Of a stretch of 64,000 bases of DNA, positions 55,820 to 64,000 are shown in pieces. Where the stretch lies: positions 6,309,001-6,373,000 of the forward strand of contig NZ_CP108370.1 in NCBI RefSeq assembly GCF_035953295.1. Direction: 5' to 3'. A program made the translations under genes and the position numbers. Numbering within the stretch: the first letter of the stretch is position 1; each line of letters opens with the position of its first letter. The notes beneath the pieces are model-generated. The model worked only from the letters and a program-made list of their open reading frames with translations, searched no databases and was not told the origin of the DNA. Source of the stretch: Streptomyces sp. NBC_01335 (GTDB lineage Bacteria; Actinomycetota; Actinomycetes; Streptomycetales; Streptomycetaceae).

Positions 55820-57482
55820 GGGATGCACACCGTGGCCCGAGGAGCGGACACGGGAGTACCGGGCGGCGGGACACTGGCGGGGAGAGGACCTCTCGGACCT
55901 GCTGGCCGCCGCCGGGGCGGCACACGGTGACCGCACCGCCCTGGTGCACGGGCGGCGCCGGCTGACGTACGCCGAACTCGACCGACGGGTGTCCCGGACG
56001 GCCGCAGGGTTCGTGCGACAGGGCATCGCCGCGGGCGACCGGGTCGTCGTACAGCTGCCGAACGTGCCCGAGTTCGTCATCGTCTGCTTCGCCCTTTTCC
56101 GCATGGGGGCAAAGCCGGTGTTCTCGCTGGTCTCCCACCGGTCCCACGAGATCCGCCACCTGTGCGCGATCTCCGGGGCTGTCGGCTACGTGGTACCCGG
56201 CACGTACCAGGGCTTCGACCACACGCGGCTGGCCCTCGATCTCGCGGGCGAGTACGACACCCTGCGGAAGGTCTTCGTCCTGGACCCGGCCGTGAAGGCC
56301 GCCGCCGACACCCCCGCCGGGCTGCTGGTCGCGCTGGACGACGTCGACGCCGAGCCCCTGCCGCTGCCCCCGCCCGACCCGTCCGACGTCGCGTTCTTCC
56401 TGCTCTCCGGTGGCACGACGGCGCTGCCGAAGCTGATCCCGCGGACCCACGACGACTACACCTACCAAACCAGGGCCGCCGCCGAACTGATCGAACTGGG
56501 CCCCGAGGACGTCTACTTGGCGGTGCTCCCGGCGGAGTTCAACTTCACCTGGGGGTGTCCCGGCGTGGTGGGCACACTGCGCTCCGGCGGCACCGTGGTC
56601 CTCGTGGAGACGCCCATCGCCGACGAGTGCTTCGAGACCATCGAGCGCGAACGCGTCACCTTCACCTCGCTGGTGCCGACCCTGGCGCAACTGTGGCTGG
56701 AGGCCGCCGAGTGGAACAAGGCCGACCTGTCGAGCCTGCGGCTCGTGCAGATCGGCGGGGCCCGACTGCACGCCTCCGTCGCGGAGCGCGTCTCCCCCGT
56801 CCTCGGATGCCGGCTGCAACAGGTCTTCGGGATGGCGGAGGGGCTGCTCACCCTGACCCGCGCCACCGACAGTGAGGAGGCCGTCGTCACCACCCAGGGC
56901 AGGCCGCTCTCGCCCGCCGACGAGGTGCGGATCGTCGGCCCCGACGGCGACGACCTGCCGCCGGGCAGCATCGGCGAACTGCTCGCCCGAGGCCCGTACA
57001 CCCTCCAGGGCTACTACAGGGCTCCGGAGCACAACGCCCGCGCCTTCACCGAGGACGGCTTCTACCGCTCCGGTGACCTCGCGCGGCTGACCGCCGACGG
57101 CGCTCTCGTCATCGAGGGCCGTATCAAGGACGTGATCGTCCGGGGTGGGGACAAGGTGTCCGCCGGAGAGGTGGAGGAACACATCCTGGCCCATCCGGCG
57201 GTGGCCGAAGTGGCCGTCGTACCGGTGCCCGATCCGTTCCTGGGCGAGCGGGTCGGCGCCTATGTGGTCCCGGACGGCCCGCCGCCCGGCCTGCGGGAGC
57301 TGAAGGAGGCGCTGCACGCGGACGGACTGGCCGACTACAAGCTGCCCGACTGGCTGGCGATCGTCGAGAAGCTGCCGCTGACCGGGCTCGGCAAGGTCGA
57401 CAAGAAGACCCTCGCCGCCGACGCGGCGGCCAGGATCCGCGCGACGGACGCCGCACCGTCCGAAGCGGCGACCGGCCGATGA
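55812..57482 (+). CDS. Aryl-acid AMP ligase (salicylate/2,3-DHB type)
   Basis: Activates an aryl acid as the adenylate and loads it on a carrier protein (EntE/DhbE/MbtA family, ANL superfamily). The 556-residue protein has FFLLSGGTTALPKLIPRTH (A3 phosphate loop), QVFGMAEGLL (A5), YRSGDLARL (A7), GRIKDVIVRGGDKVSAGEVE (A8) and LTGLGKVDKK with the catalytic Lys. Aryl-acid specificity is suggested by LPAEFNFTWGCPGV around the A4 position, where aliphatic enzymes differ. Overlaps the upstream gene by 8 bp. Salicylate is the likely substrate because its synthase is two genes upstream. Confidence 0.9.
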   Translation: MLEGCTPWPEERTREYRAAGHWRGEDLSDLLAAAGAAHGDRTALVHGRRRLTYAELDRRVSRTAAGFVRQGIAAGDRVVVQLPNVPEFVIVCFALFRMGAKPVFSLVSHRSHEIRHLCAISGAVGYVVPGTYQGFDHTRLALDLAGEYDTLRKVFVLDPAVKAAADTPAGLLVALDDVDAEPLPLPPPDPSDVAFFLLSGGTTALPKLIPRTHDDYTYQTRAAAELIELGPEDVYLAVLPAEFNFTWGCPGVVGTLRSGGTVVLVETPIADECFETIERERVTFTSLVPTLAQLWLEAAEWNKADLSSLRLVQIGGARLHASVAERVSPVLGCRLQQVFGMAEGLLTLTRATDSEEAVVTTQGRPLSPADEVRIVGPDGDDLPPGSIGELLARGPYTLQGYYRAPEHNARAFTEDGFYRSGDLARLTADGALVIEGRIKDVIVRGGDKVSAGEVEEHILAHPAVAEVAVVPVPDPFLGERVGAYVVPDGPPPGLRELKEALHADGLADYKLPDWLAIVEKLPLTGLGKVDKKTLAADAAARIRATDAAPSEAATGR

Positions 57483-57865
57483 CGTCGTACGCCGTTCCAG
57501 CGCCGGCCGACGGTGCCGGTCCCGCCCGCTCCCGCCGCGCCGCCCCCCGTCCCGTCGAATCAGAAGGACGCGAAGCAACGATGGAATCCACAGCGGAAAG
57601 TTCGGACCGGACACCGACGGAGGTGTCCGCCGCGTTGCGCGAGGCCGTCGCGACCATGATCGGCGCAGAACCCGACAAGGTCGCGCCGGGCGCCAACCTC
57701 ATACATCTCGGGCTCGGTTCCCTGGAGATGATGCGGCTGGTCAACCGGTGGCGGCGGGACGGGCTGCCCGTCTCGTTCCGTGAACTGGCGGCCGAGCCCA
57801 CCCTGGAGGCCTGGCAACGGCACTTCGACACCGTCACGGCGGAGTCCGGGGAGGCCACGGCGTGA
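57479..57865 (+). CDS. Aryl carrier protein
   Basis: A 128-residue protein whose last 94 residues are a carrier domain: EVSAALREAVATMIGAEP, NLIHLGLGSLEMMRLVNRWR with the phosphopantetheine Ser, and FRELAAEPTLEAWQRHF as in DhbB/EntB aryl carriers. The ATG at 57479 overlaps the ligase stop (ATGA); it adds a 34-residue disordered lead. An ATG at 57581 (MESTAESS) with AGAAGGA 11-12 bases upstream is an alternative. It should hold salicyl thioester made by the ligase. Confidence 0.87.
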   Translation: MTSYAVPAPADGAGPARSRRAAPRPVESEGREATMESTAESSDRTPTEVSAALREAVATMIGAEPDKVAPGANLIHLGLGSLEMMRLVNRWRRDGLPVSFRELAAEPTLEAWQRHFDTVTAESGEATA

Positions 57866-59427
57866 AGGGGACCACCCCGCTGGACGACGAGGGGCTCCCC
57901 GGCCGCCCGCCGGCGCTCCTGATCCGCGGCGGACACATCTGTACGGCGGACGCCGCCGCCCGGGTGCACCCCACGGGGTCCGTGCTCGTCGTGGGCGACC
58001 GGATCGCCGCCGTGGGCCCCGTCGAGGAGGTGGCACAGGCCGTCGCGAGGCTCACCCCCGGGCAACGGGCGGGGCTGCGGACGCTCGACGCCGGATCCAT
58101 GCTCGTCATGCCGGGCTTCGTGAACAACCACTGGCACGACATGTTCGCGGTGCGACTGCCCTTCAAAGGTGCCCTGCGCACACCGGACGACCGGGCCGAC
58201 GAGCCGGGTTTCATGGCCCTGGGCGGCGACATCGCCAAGGTCTCCGCCGGGTTCGAGGGATTCCGCCGCCTGGTGGATGCCCTGGAGCCCGACGAGGCAG
58301 GGGCCGTCGCCCGGTACGCCCTCTGGACGCAACTGCGCTCCGGCACCACGACACTCGGCGACGTCGGGTCCGTCAACCGTCCCGAAGCGCTGGCCGACGC
58401 GGCGCTGGAACTGGGCATCCGCTGTTCGGTGAGCGCCTGGGTGGCGGACACGGTGTGCACGGGCAGCGGGACCCCCGAGCGGACCCGCGACGCCGACACC
58501 GAGCTGGCTCGGATCCAGCAGGTGCTGGACCGGTGCGCGGCGGACCGGACCGGTCGGCTGCGTGCCTGGCCCACGGCCCCCTACCTCACCAACATGAGCG
58601 ACGAGCTCGGCCGCGGCCTGGCCCGCCTCTCGGCCGAGTACGACGTTCCGTTCGCCACACACGTGGGCGCCCTGCGCCATGAGGCGGAGGCGGTACGCAC
58701 GCACTTCGGCCTCACCCCCGTGCGCAGGCTCGACCGGCTGGGCCTGCTCAACGACCGGCTCATGGCGGTGCACTGCGCGTTCGCCGACTCCGAAGAGCGG
58801 CGGATGCTGCTCGACGCCCGGGTCCACATCAGCCACTCGCCCGCGAAGTACGGCCCCACCGGTGAGTCCACCCTGAGCGAGACCGGTCTCATCCCCGAAC
58901 TCAAGCGCTCCGGCCTCGACGTGTCGCTGTCGACGGACGGGGGCGTGTTCCCCGTCATGGGCATGGCCGAGGAGATGCGGGCGGCCTGGCAGATGTACAA
59001 CGAACTCGCGGCGGACCACACCACCCTGCCCGCCAGTGAGGCCCTGGCCATGGCCACCCGGATCGCGGCCCGCGGCCTCGCCTGGGAGCACGAGGTCGGC
59101 AGCCTGGAGGCGGGCAAGCAGGCCGACCTGGTGCTCGTGCCCATCGACGACTGGCGCTATCTGCTCAACCCCCGCCCGCTGGAGGGCTATCTGACGCTGG
59201 GCGGCACACAGGACGTGCACACCGTGCTGGTGGCGGGCCGGATCCTGCTGGAGAACGGCCGCGCACCGCATCTCGACGAGGCCGGCCTGCAAGACGACTA
59301 CCTGCGCGCTCTGCGTTCCTTCTCCGCTCGGGCTCTCGGCATCGCCGAAAAGGAGCTCACCGCCCTGTTCGACGACAACCCGCGGCTGCGTACGAGGGAC
59401 ACCGCCCCGGCCAGCCGCCGGGTCTGA
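57862..59427 (+). CDS. Amidohydrolase, candidate benzoxazole-forming enzyme
   Basis: A 521-residue member of the amidohydrolase/AtzA-SsnA group. Metal ligands visible: H90 and H92 in NNHWHDMF, H267 in ATHVG, H304 in AVHCAF, D359 in LSTDGG. The amino and carboxyl beta-sandwich pieces are normal. GTG start overlaps the carrier stop (GTGA). In caboxamycin, nataxazole and A33853 pathways an amidohydrolase (CbxF, NatL2, BomN) closes the oxazole by cyclodehydration of the arylamide; placement directly after the ligase, carrier and KAS III genes argues for that role instead of nucleobase deamination. The role is inferred. Confidence 0.87.
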   Translation: MKGTTPLDDEGLPGRPPALLIRGGHICTADAAARVHPTGSVLVVGDRIAAVGPVEEVAQAVARLTPGQRAGLRTLDAGSMLVMPGFVNNHWHDMFAVRLPFKGALRTPDDRADEPGFMALGGDIAKVSAGFEGFRRLVDALEPDEAGAVARYALWTQLRSGTTTLGDVGSVNRPEALADAALELGIRCSVSAWVADTVCTGSGTPERTRDADTELARIQQVLDRCAADRTGRLRAWPTAPYLTNMSDELGRGLARLSAEYDVPFATHVGALRHEAEAVRTHFGLTPVRRLDRLGLLNDRLMAVHCAFADSEERRMLLDARVHISHSPAKYGPTGESTLSETGLIPELKRSGLDVSLSTDGGVFPVMGMAEEMRAAWQMYNELAADHTTLPASEALAMATRIAARGLAWEHEVGSLEAGKQADLVLVPIDDWRYLLNPRPLEGYLTLGGTQDVHTVLVAGRILLENGRAPHLDEAGLQDDYLRALRSFSARALGIAEKELTALFDDNPRLRTRDTAPASRRV

Positions 59428-59481
59428 CCGCGCCACGACGGCTCCTCTCCCGCCCGCGCCACCCACGGAGGTAGTGCAACG

Positions 59482-60714
59482 ATGTCCGACAACACCGCCC
59501 TGCTGCTCGTCGAGGACGAGGGCGCCGCCCTCTCCTTGGACGAGGTACGCCGATGGCGGGCGCTGCCCGCCCGGCAGCAGCCCGACTGGCTCGACGACCC
59601 ACAACTCGAACCCGTACGCGAACTCCTGTCCACCAAGCCCGCGTTGGTCACCCGCGACGAAGTGGCGACACTGCACGCCCTGCTGGCCGAGGTCGCGCAA
59701 GGCCGGTTACAGGTGGTGCAGGCCGGCGACTGCGCGGAGGATCCGGCGGAGTGCGGGGCCGGACCCGTCGACCGCAAGGCGGATCTCCTCGACGAGCTCG
59801 CCGCGGTGATGAGCGCCCACTCCGGCAGGCCCGTCCTGCGGGTCGGCCGCATCGCCGGCCAGTTCGCCAAGCCCCGCTCCCAGTCCGTGGAAGAGGTCGG
59901 CGGACGTGAACTTCCCGTCTACCGCGGGCACATGGTCAACCGGCCCCAGCCCGACGCCCGGGCCCGGCGTCCGGCGCCCTCGCGGATGGTGGCCTGCTAC
60001 GACGCCGCGGCCTCCGCCGTGGACGCCCTGCGGCTGCGCGGCATGGCCGACGGGGCGGCGCCGCACTCCCAGGTGTGGACCAGCCACGAGGCCCTCGTCC
60101 TGGACTACGAACTGCCCCTGCTGCGCCGTAACCGCGACGGCCGCCTGCTGATGGCCTCCACGCACTGGCCGTGGATCGGCGAGCGCACCCGGCAGGCCGA
60201 CGGGGCGCACATACGCCTGCTCGCCTCCGTGGACAATCCCGTCGCCTGCAAGGTCGGACCGTCCGCGAAACCCGACGAGCTGGTGCGCCTGTGCGAACTG
60301 CTCGACCCCGACCGCACGCCGGGCCGGCTCACCCTGATCGCGCGGATGGGAGCCGAGGCCGTGACCGAGCGGCTGCCCCCGCTGGTGTCCGCCGTGCGGG
60401 CCGCGGGACATCCCGTCAGCTGGCTGTCCGACCCGATGCACGGCAACACCGTGACCGCGCCCGGAGGCATCAAGACGCGGCGCGTCGACACGATCGTGCG
60501 GGAGGTCGTCGGCTTCCAGGACGCCGTCGTGACCGCGGGCGGGGTCGCGGGGGGCCTGCACCTGGAGACGACGCCGTACGACGTCACCGAGTGCGTGGCG
60601 GACGGGTCCGGAGTGGACCGGCTGGACGGGGCGTACACCACGCTGTGCGACCCGCGGCTCAACCCCTGGCAGGCGCTCGACGTGGTCTCCGCATGGCAGG
60701 GCAAGGACCGATGA
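59482..60714 (+). CDS. Class II DAHP synthase (PhzC-like)
   Basis: Condenses phosphoenolpyruvate with erythrose 4-phosphate, the first step of the shikimate route. The 410-residue plant/actinobacterial type enzyme has VVQAGDCAED (metal Cys), RVGRIAGQFAKPRSQSVE, WTSHEALVLDYE, NPVACKVGPS, ARMGAE, and SWLSDPMHGNT. ATG follows GGAGG. A second, pathway-specific copy raises the chorismate supply, which is drained here by both salicylate and ADIC synthases. It lacks the extended amino end of the feedback-controlled housekeeping enzyme. Confidence 0.93.
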   Translation: MSDNTALLLVEDEGAALSLDEVRRWRALPARQQPDWLDDPQLEPVRELLSTKPALVTRDEVATLHALLAEVAQGRLQVVQAGDCAEDPAECGAGPVDRKADLLDELAAVMSAHSGRPVLRVGRIAGQFAKPRSQSVEEVGGRELPVYRGHMVNRPQPDARARRPAPSRMVACYDAAASAVDALRLRGMADGAAPHSQVWTSHEALVLDYELPLLRRNRDGRLLMASTHWPWIGERTRQADGAHIRLLASVDNPVACKVGPSAKPDELVRLCELLDPDRTPGRLTLIARMGAEAVTERLPPLVSAVRAAGHPVSWLSDPMHGNTVTAPGGIKTRRVDTIVREVVGFQDAVVTAGGVAGGLHLETTPYDVTECVADGSGVDRLDGAYTTLCDPRLNPWQALDVVSAWQGKDR

Positions 60715-60748
60715 CGCACGACGACGCAAGGGGAGAGGAGTTTTGCCG

Positions 60749-61519
60749 ATGAAGGACACGATCGCGGTGGTGACCGGTGCGGCAGGAGGCATCGGGAGCG
60801 CGGTGGCCGAGGCGCTGGCCGTACGCGGAGTGTCGGTCGCCCTGCTGGACCGGGACGCCGACCGGCTGCACGTGGTGGCCAAGGAGCTGCGGGGGGCGGG
60901 TCACCGGGCGATGGCCTTCCCGGTCGACGTCACCTCCAGCCAGGACGTCGAGGCGGTGGTCGAGGCGGTCGAGGAACGGCTCGGCCCCATCGACCGGCTC
61001 GTCAACGCTGCCGGAGTGCTGCGCGGCGGCCATGTCGACGGCTTCACGGACGAGGACTGGCAGGCGACCTTCGCCGTCAACACCACAGGCGTCTTCCACA
61101 TGTCGCGCGCCGTCGTGCGCCGGATGAAACCGCGGCGGCGCGGCGCCCTGGTCACGATCGCCTCCAACGCCGCGGGCACCGCCCGCATGGAGATGGCCGC
61201 GTACGCGGCGTCGAAGGCCGCCGCGTCCATGTTCACCAAGTGCCTCGGCCTGGAGAGCGCCGCCTACGGCATCCGCTGCAACGTGGTCGCTCCCGGATCG
61301 ACCGACACCCCCATGCTGACCGCGCTGTGGGACGACGAGTCCGCGGCCCGCGTCTCGATCGACGGTGTTCCGGAAGCCTTCCGGGTCGGCATCCCGCTGG
61401 CCAAGCTGGCCCGCCCCCAGGACGTCGCCGACGCCGTGCTGTTTCTGCTGTCGGACGGCGCGGCGCACATCACCATGCACCACCTCACCGTCGACGGCGG
61501 GGCCGCGCTCGGCGCGTGA
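60749..61519 (+). CDS. EntA-like SDR, predicted DHHA dehydrogenase
   Basis: A 256-residue short-chain dehydrogenase: [16 protein letters not shown] for NAD binding, [11 protein letters not shown], and catalytic [20 protein letters not shown] (Ser-Tyr-Lys). It resembles 2,3-dihydro-2,3-dihydroxybenzoate dehydrogenase. Because the next two genes are PhzD- and PhzE-like, the substrate is predicted to be trans-2,3-dihydro-3-hydroxyanthranilate, giving 3-hydroxyanthranilate, as with CbxG-type enzymes. ATG 60749 is preferred over a TTG two codons earlier because GGAGAGGAG is 8 bases before it. Confidence 0.87.
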   Translation: MKDTIAVVTGAAGGIGSAVAEALAVRGVSVALLDRDADRLHVVAKELRGAGHRAMAFPVDVTSSQDVEAVVEAVEERLGPIDRLVNAAGVLRGGHVDGFTDEDWQATFAVNTTGVFHMSRAVVRRMKPRRRGALVTIASNAAGTARMEMAAYAASKAAASMFTKCLGLESAAYGIRCNVVAPGSTDTPMLTALWDDESAARVSIDGVPEAFRVGIPLAKLARPQDVADAVLFLLSDGAAHITMHHLTVDGGAALGA

Positions 61520-61544
61520 GCCCCGCCATGGAAAGGAGTCGGTT

Positions 61545-62195
61545 GTGGCCATCCCGGCGATCGAGCCCTACCCGATGCCCACGGAAGGCGACCTGCCGGC
61601 CAATAAGGCCTCGTGGTCCGTGAGCCCGTCCCGTGCCGTCCTGCTCGTGCACGACATGCAGAACTACTTCCTACGGCCGTTCACCGCCGGCCGTTCACCC
61701 GTCGACCCACTGGTCCGCAACACCGTCCGGCTCAGGCAGACCTGCGCCGAGCTGGGCGTCCCCGTCGCCTACACGGCGCAACCGGGTTCCATGACCGAAC
61801 AACAGCGTGGACTGCTCAAGGACTTCTGGGGCCCGGGCATGACCGCGGGGCCGCAGGATCGCGCCGTCGTCGAGGAACTGGCGCCGAGCGAGTCCGACAC
61901 GGTGTTCACCAAGTGGCGGCCGAGCGCCTTCTTCAACACGAGCCTGCTGGAACTGCTCCGCGACACGGGCCGGGACCAGCTGATCGTGTGCGGCGTGTAC
62001 GCCCACGTCGGCATTCTCATGACCACGGGGGAGGCGTACGCCCACGACATCCAGACGTTCGTGGTGGGGGACGCCGTCGCCGACTTCACCCTGGCCGAAC
62101 ACCGTATGACGCTCCAGTACGTCGCGACGCGCTGCGGTATGACGCTGCCCACCGACGCAGTGGTGCGGCAGCTGGAGGAGGCGAGCCGCTCATGA
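61545..62195 (+). CDS. PhzD-like isochorismatase (DHHA synthase)
   Basis: Hydrolyses the vinyl ether of 2-amino-2-deoxyisochorismate to DHHA plus pyruvate. The 216-residue protein matches Phz[11 protein letters not shown] opening, catalytic D37 in [15 protein letters not shown]123 in [10 protein letters not shown], and the no-cysteine loop [22 protein letters not shown] (isochorismatases have Gly where other superfamily members have a Cys nucleophile). GTG 61545 after AAAGGAG. Stop overlaps the next gene (ATGA). Confidence 0.92.
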   Translation: MAIPAIEPYPMPTEGDLPANKASWSVSPSRAVLLVHDMQNYFLRPFTAGRSPVDPLVRNTVRLRQTCAELGVPVAYTAQPGSMTEQQRGLLKDFWGPGMTAGPQDRAVVEELAPSESDTVFTKWRPSAFFNTSLLELLRDTGRDQLIVCGVYAHVGILMTTGEAYAHDIQTFVVGDAVADFTLAEHRMTLQYVATRCGMTLPTDAVVRQLEEASRS

Positions 62196-64000
62196 ACTCC
62201 GGTGCCGACGAGGCGCGCTCCGGCACACCGCACCCGCTCCTGTCCCGGATCCTCGCCGCCGACCCGCCGCCGTTCGCCCTGCTGCACCGGCCGCAGGCCA
62301 CCGGAGCGGACCGCCTGGAACTGCTGGTGGGCACGGTCTCCCAGCCCGGTTCGCTCGCCGAACTCCCACTGCCGCAGGGCCCCGGCTCCGACCGGCACGA
62401 CGTGCTCGCCGTACTGCCCTACCGGCAGCTGGCCGAACGCGGCTATGCCTGCCTGGACGACGGCACCCCCTTGCTCGCCCTGACGGTCGAGGAACAGTGC
62501 GGCCTGTCCCGGCAGGAGTTCCTGCGGGACGTCCCGGACGTGCCGATCAGGATGGACGAGCACGGCTTCGACGTCGACGACGAGGCGTACGCCGGCACGG
62601 TGCGCCGGATCATCGAGGACGAGATCGGCCGGGGCACCGGCGCCAACTTCGTCTTCCGGCGCACCTACCGGGCGGATCTGGCGGACTGGGGCACGGCTAC
62701 CGCCCTGGCGTTCTTCCGCCGGCTGCTCCAGGGCGAATCCGGCGTCTACTGGACGTTCCTGATCCACACGGGCGAGAGGTGCCTCGTCGGCGCGACCCCG
62801 GAACGGCACGTGAGCCTGCTCGGCGGCGCCATGACGATGAACCCCATCAGTGGCACCTACCGATATCCCGAAGGCGGCGCGGATGCCGACGGGGTGATGA
62901 GATTCCTGCGGGACGCCAAGGAGTCGGACGAGCTTTTCATGGTCCTCGACGAGGAACTGAAGATGATGGGCCGGGTGTGCGACCGCGGCGGCCGGGTGCG
63001 CGGTCCGTACCTCAAGGAGATGGAGCGCCTCGCGCACACCGAGTACCTCATCGAGGGCTCCAGCAGCAGCGGCGTGCGCGAGATCCTGCGCGAGACCCTG
63101 TTCGCGCCGACGGTGACCGGCAGCCCGCTGGAGAGCGCGTGCCGGGTCATCGGCAAGTACGAACCCCACGGCCGGGGCTACTACAGCGGTGTGGCGGCCC
63201 TCGTCGGCCGGGACGCCGACGGCGAGGTCGCCCTGGACTCGTCGATCCTCATCCGCACCGCGGACGTCGACCCGGCGGGCAGGCTCAGCATCGGAGTCGG
63301 CGCCACCCTGGTGAGGCACTCCTCTCCGCAGGCCGAGGTGGCCGAGACCCGGGCGAAGGCCGCCGGGCTGCTGTCCGTGCTGCGCGGCGAACCCGACACG
63401 AGGCACCCGGCACAGCACGACGCCGCGGCGTCGGCGCGCGGACCGGCACTGAGGGACCACCCCGACGTGGTGGCCGCACTGGCGAACCGCAACGCCACTC
63501 TGGCCGGCTTCTGGCTGGCGAACCCTGACGACCGCGGGTGCCCGGACGACCGGCTGGCCGGCCGGCGCCTCCTCGTCGTCGACGCGGAGGACACCTTCAC
63601 CTCCATGGCCCGGCACTGCCTCGCCTCGCTGGGCCTGGACGTGACGGTGCGCCGCTTCGACGAGCCGTACACCCTCGACGACCAGGACTTCGTGATCGTG
63701 GGGCCCGGACCCGGAGACCCGGGGCTGCACGGCGACTCCAAGATCGCGCACCTGCGGGATCTCACCCGGGGGCTGCTGGACTCCCGTACCCCGTTCCTCT
63801 CCGTGTGTCTCGGGCACCAGGTGCTGAGTTCACTCCTGGGGCTCGACATCGTGCGCAAGGCGGAGCCCAATCAGGGGTCCCAACAGAAGATCGACTTCTT
63901 CGGCCGACCGGAACTCGTCGGTTTCTACAACACGTTCGCCGCGCACTCGGCCTCGGCCACCCTGTCCTGCCCGTTCCGGGGCGCCGAGATCCGGGTCTGC
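62192..64000 (+). CDS. PhzE-like 2-amino-2-deoxyisochorismate (ADIC) synthase, runs off right edge
   Basis: Turns chorismate and glutamine-derived ammonia into ADIC. The 603 codons present contain the whole chorismate domain ([77 protein letters not shown]) and most of the glutamine amidotransferase domain ([11 protein letters not shown], nucleophile Cys in [15 protein letters not shown]); the closing His-x-Glu is outside. ATG 62192 overlaps the isochorismatase stop. With PhzD- and EntA-like neighbours it makes 3-hydroxyanthranilate rather than phenazine, since no phzF, phzA/B or phzG is visible. Confidence 0.92.
   Translation, partial: MNSGADEARSGTPHPLLSRILAADPPPFALLHRPQATGADRLELLVGTVSQPGSLAELPLPQGPGSDRHDVLAVLPYRQLAERGYACLDDGTPLLALTVEEQCGLSRQEFLRDVPDVPIRMDEHGFDVDDEAYAGTVRRIIEDEIGRGTGANFVFRRTYRADLADWGTATALAFFRRLLQGESGVYWTFLIHTGERCLVGATPERHVSLLGGAMTMNPISGTYRYPEGGADADGVMRFLRDAKESDELFMVLDEELKMMGRVCDRGGRVRGPYLKEMERLAHTEYLIEGSSSSGVREILRETLFAPTVTGSPLESACRVIGKYEPHGRGYYSGVAALVGRDADGEVALDSSILIRTADVDPAGRLSIGVGATLVRHSSPQAEVAETRAKAAGLLSVLRGEPDTRHPAQHDAAASARGPALRDHPDVVAALANRNATLAGFWLANPDDRGCPDDRLAGRRLLVVDAEDTFTSMARHCLASLGLDVTVRRFDEPYTLDDQDFVIVGPGPGDPGLHGDSKIAHLRDLTRGLLDSRTPFLSVCLGHQVLSSLLGLDIVRKAEPNQGSQQKIDFFGRPELVGFYNTFAAHSASATLSCPFRGAEIRVC

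Noticed and set aside
53385..57865. Mycobactin/yersiniabactin-type siderophore NRPS cluster
   Set aside because: Salicylate synthase, AMP ligase and aryl carrier would fit, but no condensation or cyclisation domain is in the window and the following amidohydrolase and ADIC route point to benzoxazole.
62192..64000. Phenazine cluster (phzCDE-like genes)
   Set aside because: phzC, D and E types are present, but they come with an EntA-like dehydrogenase, salicylate synthase and aryl-acid activation, and no phzF, phzA/B or phzG is visible; the shared enzymes serve 3-hydroxyanthranilate. The right edge could still change this.

Overview
The window is chromosomal DNA from a Streptomyces-type actinomycete. 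Evidence: very high G+C with strong third-position bias, GTG/TTG starts with GGAG-type ribosome sites, many GTGA/ATGA start-stop overlaps, a SARP/AfsR regulator, a bxl-type xylobiose locus and many two-component-free LacI regulators. No tRNA, rRNA or CRISPR array was seen.

Layout. (1) 1-5.6 kb: purine salvage. Adenosine deaminase, adenine deaminase and an NCS1 permease run leftward, divergent from a LacI regulator; three palindromic operators exactly 34 bp apart lie between. (2) 5.6-8.9 kb: an ISL3-family element abutting the headless C-terminus of an Rhs/Hint polymorphic toxin, followed by its probable immunity gene. (3) 9.0-19.5 kb: a cell-surface glycan/protein region. Two giant paralogous secreted propeller+LamG proteins, a lipoprotein and a GT2 glycosyltransferase form one translationally coupled operon with GDP-mannose 4,6-dehydratase; GDP-fucose synthase is divergent and a polyprenyl-phosphate sugar transferase follows. 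(4) 20-30.3 kb: xylan utilisation. Two secreted GH10 xylanases, an ABC importer, a cytoplasmic GH3 beta-xylosidase and a divergent LacI regulator; an identical 13-bp palindrome occurs at the importer promoter and upstream of the first xylanase. (5) 30.3-39.9 kb: ordinary accessory genes (VOC, vWA, DUF4328, flavodoxin-like, MFS, a propeller protein) with several decayed gene remnants.

(6) 39.9-64 kb (runs off the right edge): a secondary-metabolite cluster. Two half-ABC transporters, a truncated methyltransferase, an Lrp-type regulator, an MFS exporter and a SARP regulator precede a rightward operon: FAD tryptophan-type halogenase, flavin reductase, CPA2-type antiporter, salicylate synthase, KAS III-like enzyme, aryl-AMP ligase, aryl carrier protein, amidohydrolase, class II DAHP synthase, EntA-like dehydrogenase, PhzD-like isochorismatase and PhzE-like ADIC synthase. 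This set provides both halves of a 2-(2-hydroxyphenyl)benzoxazole: salicylate, and 3-hydroxyanthranilate by the ADIC/DHHA route, plus activation, transfer and ring closure. The best reading is a caboxamycin-like benzoxazole pathway with an added halogenase, so a chlorinated benzoxazole is predicted. The product is inferred; the enzyme families are seen directly.
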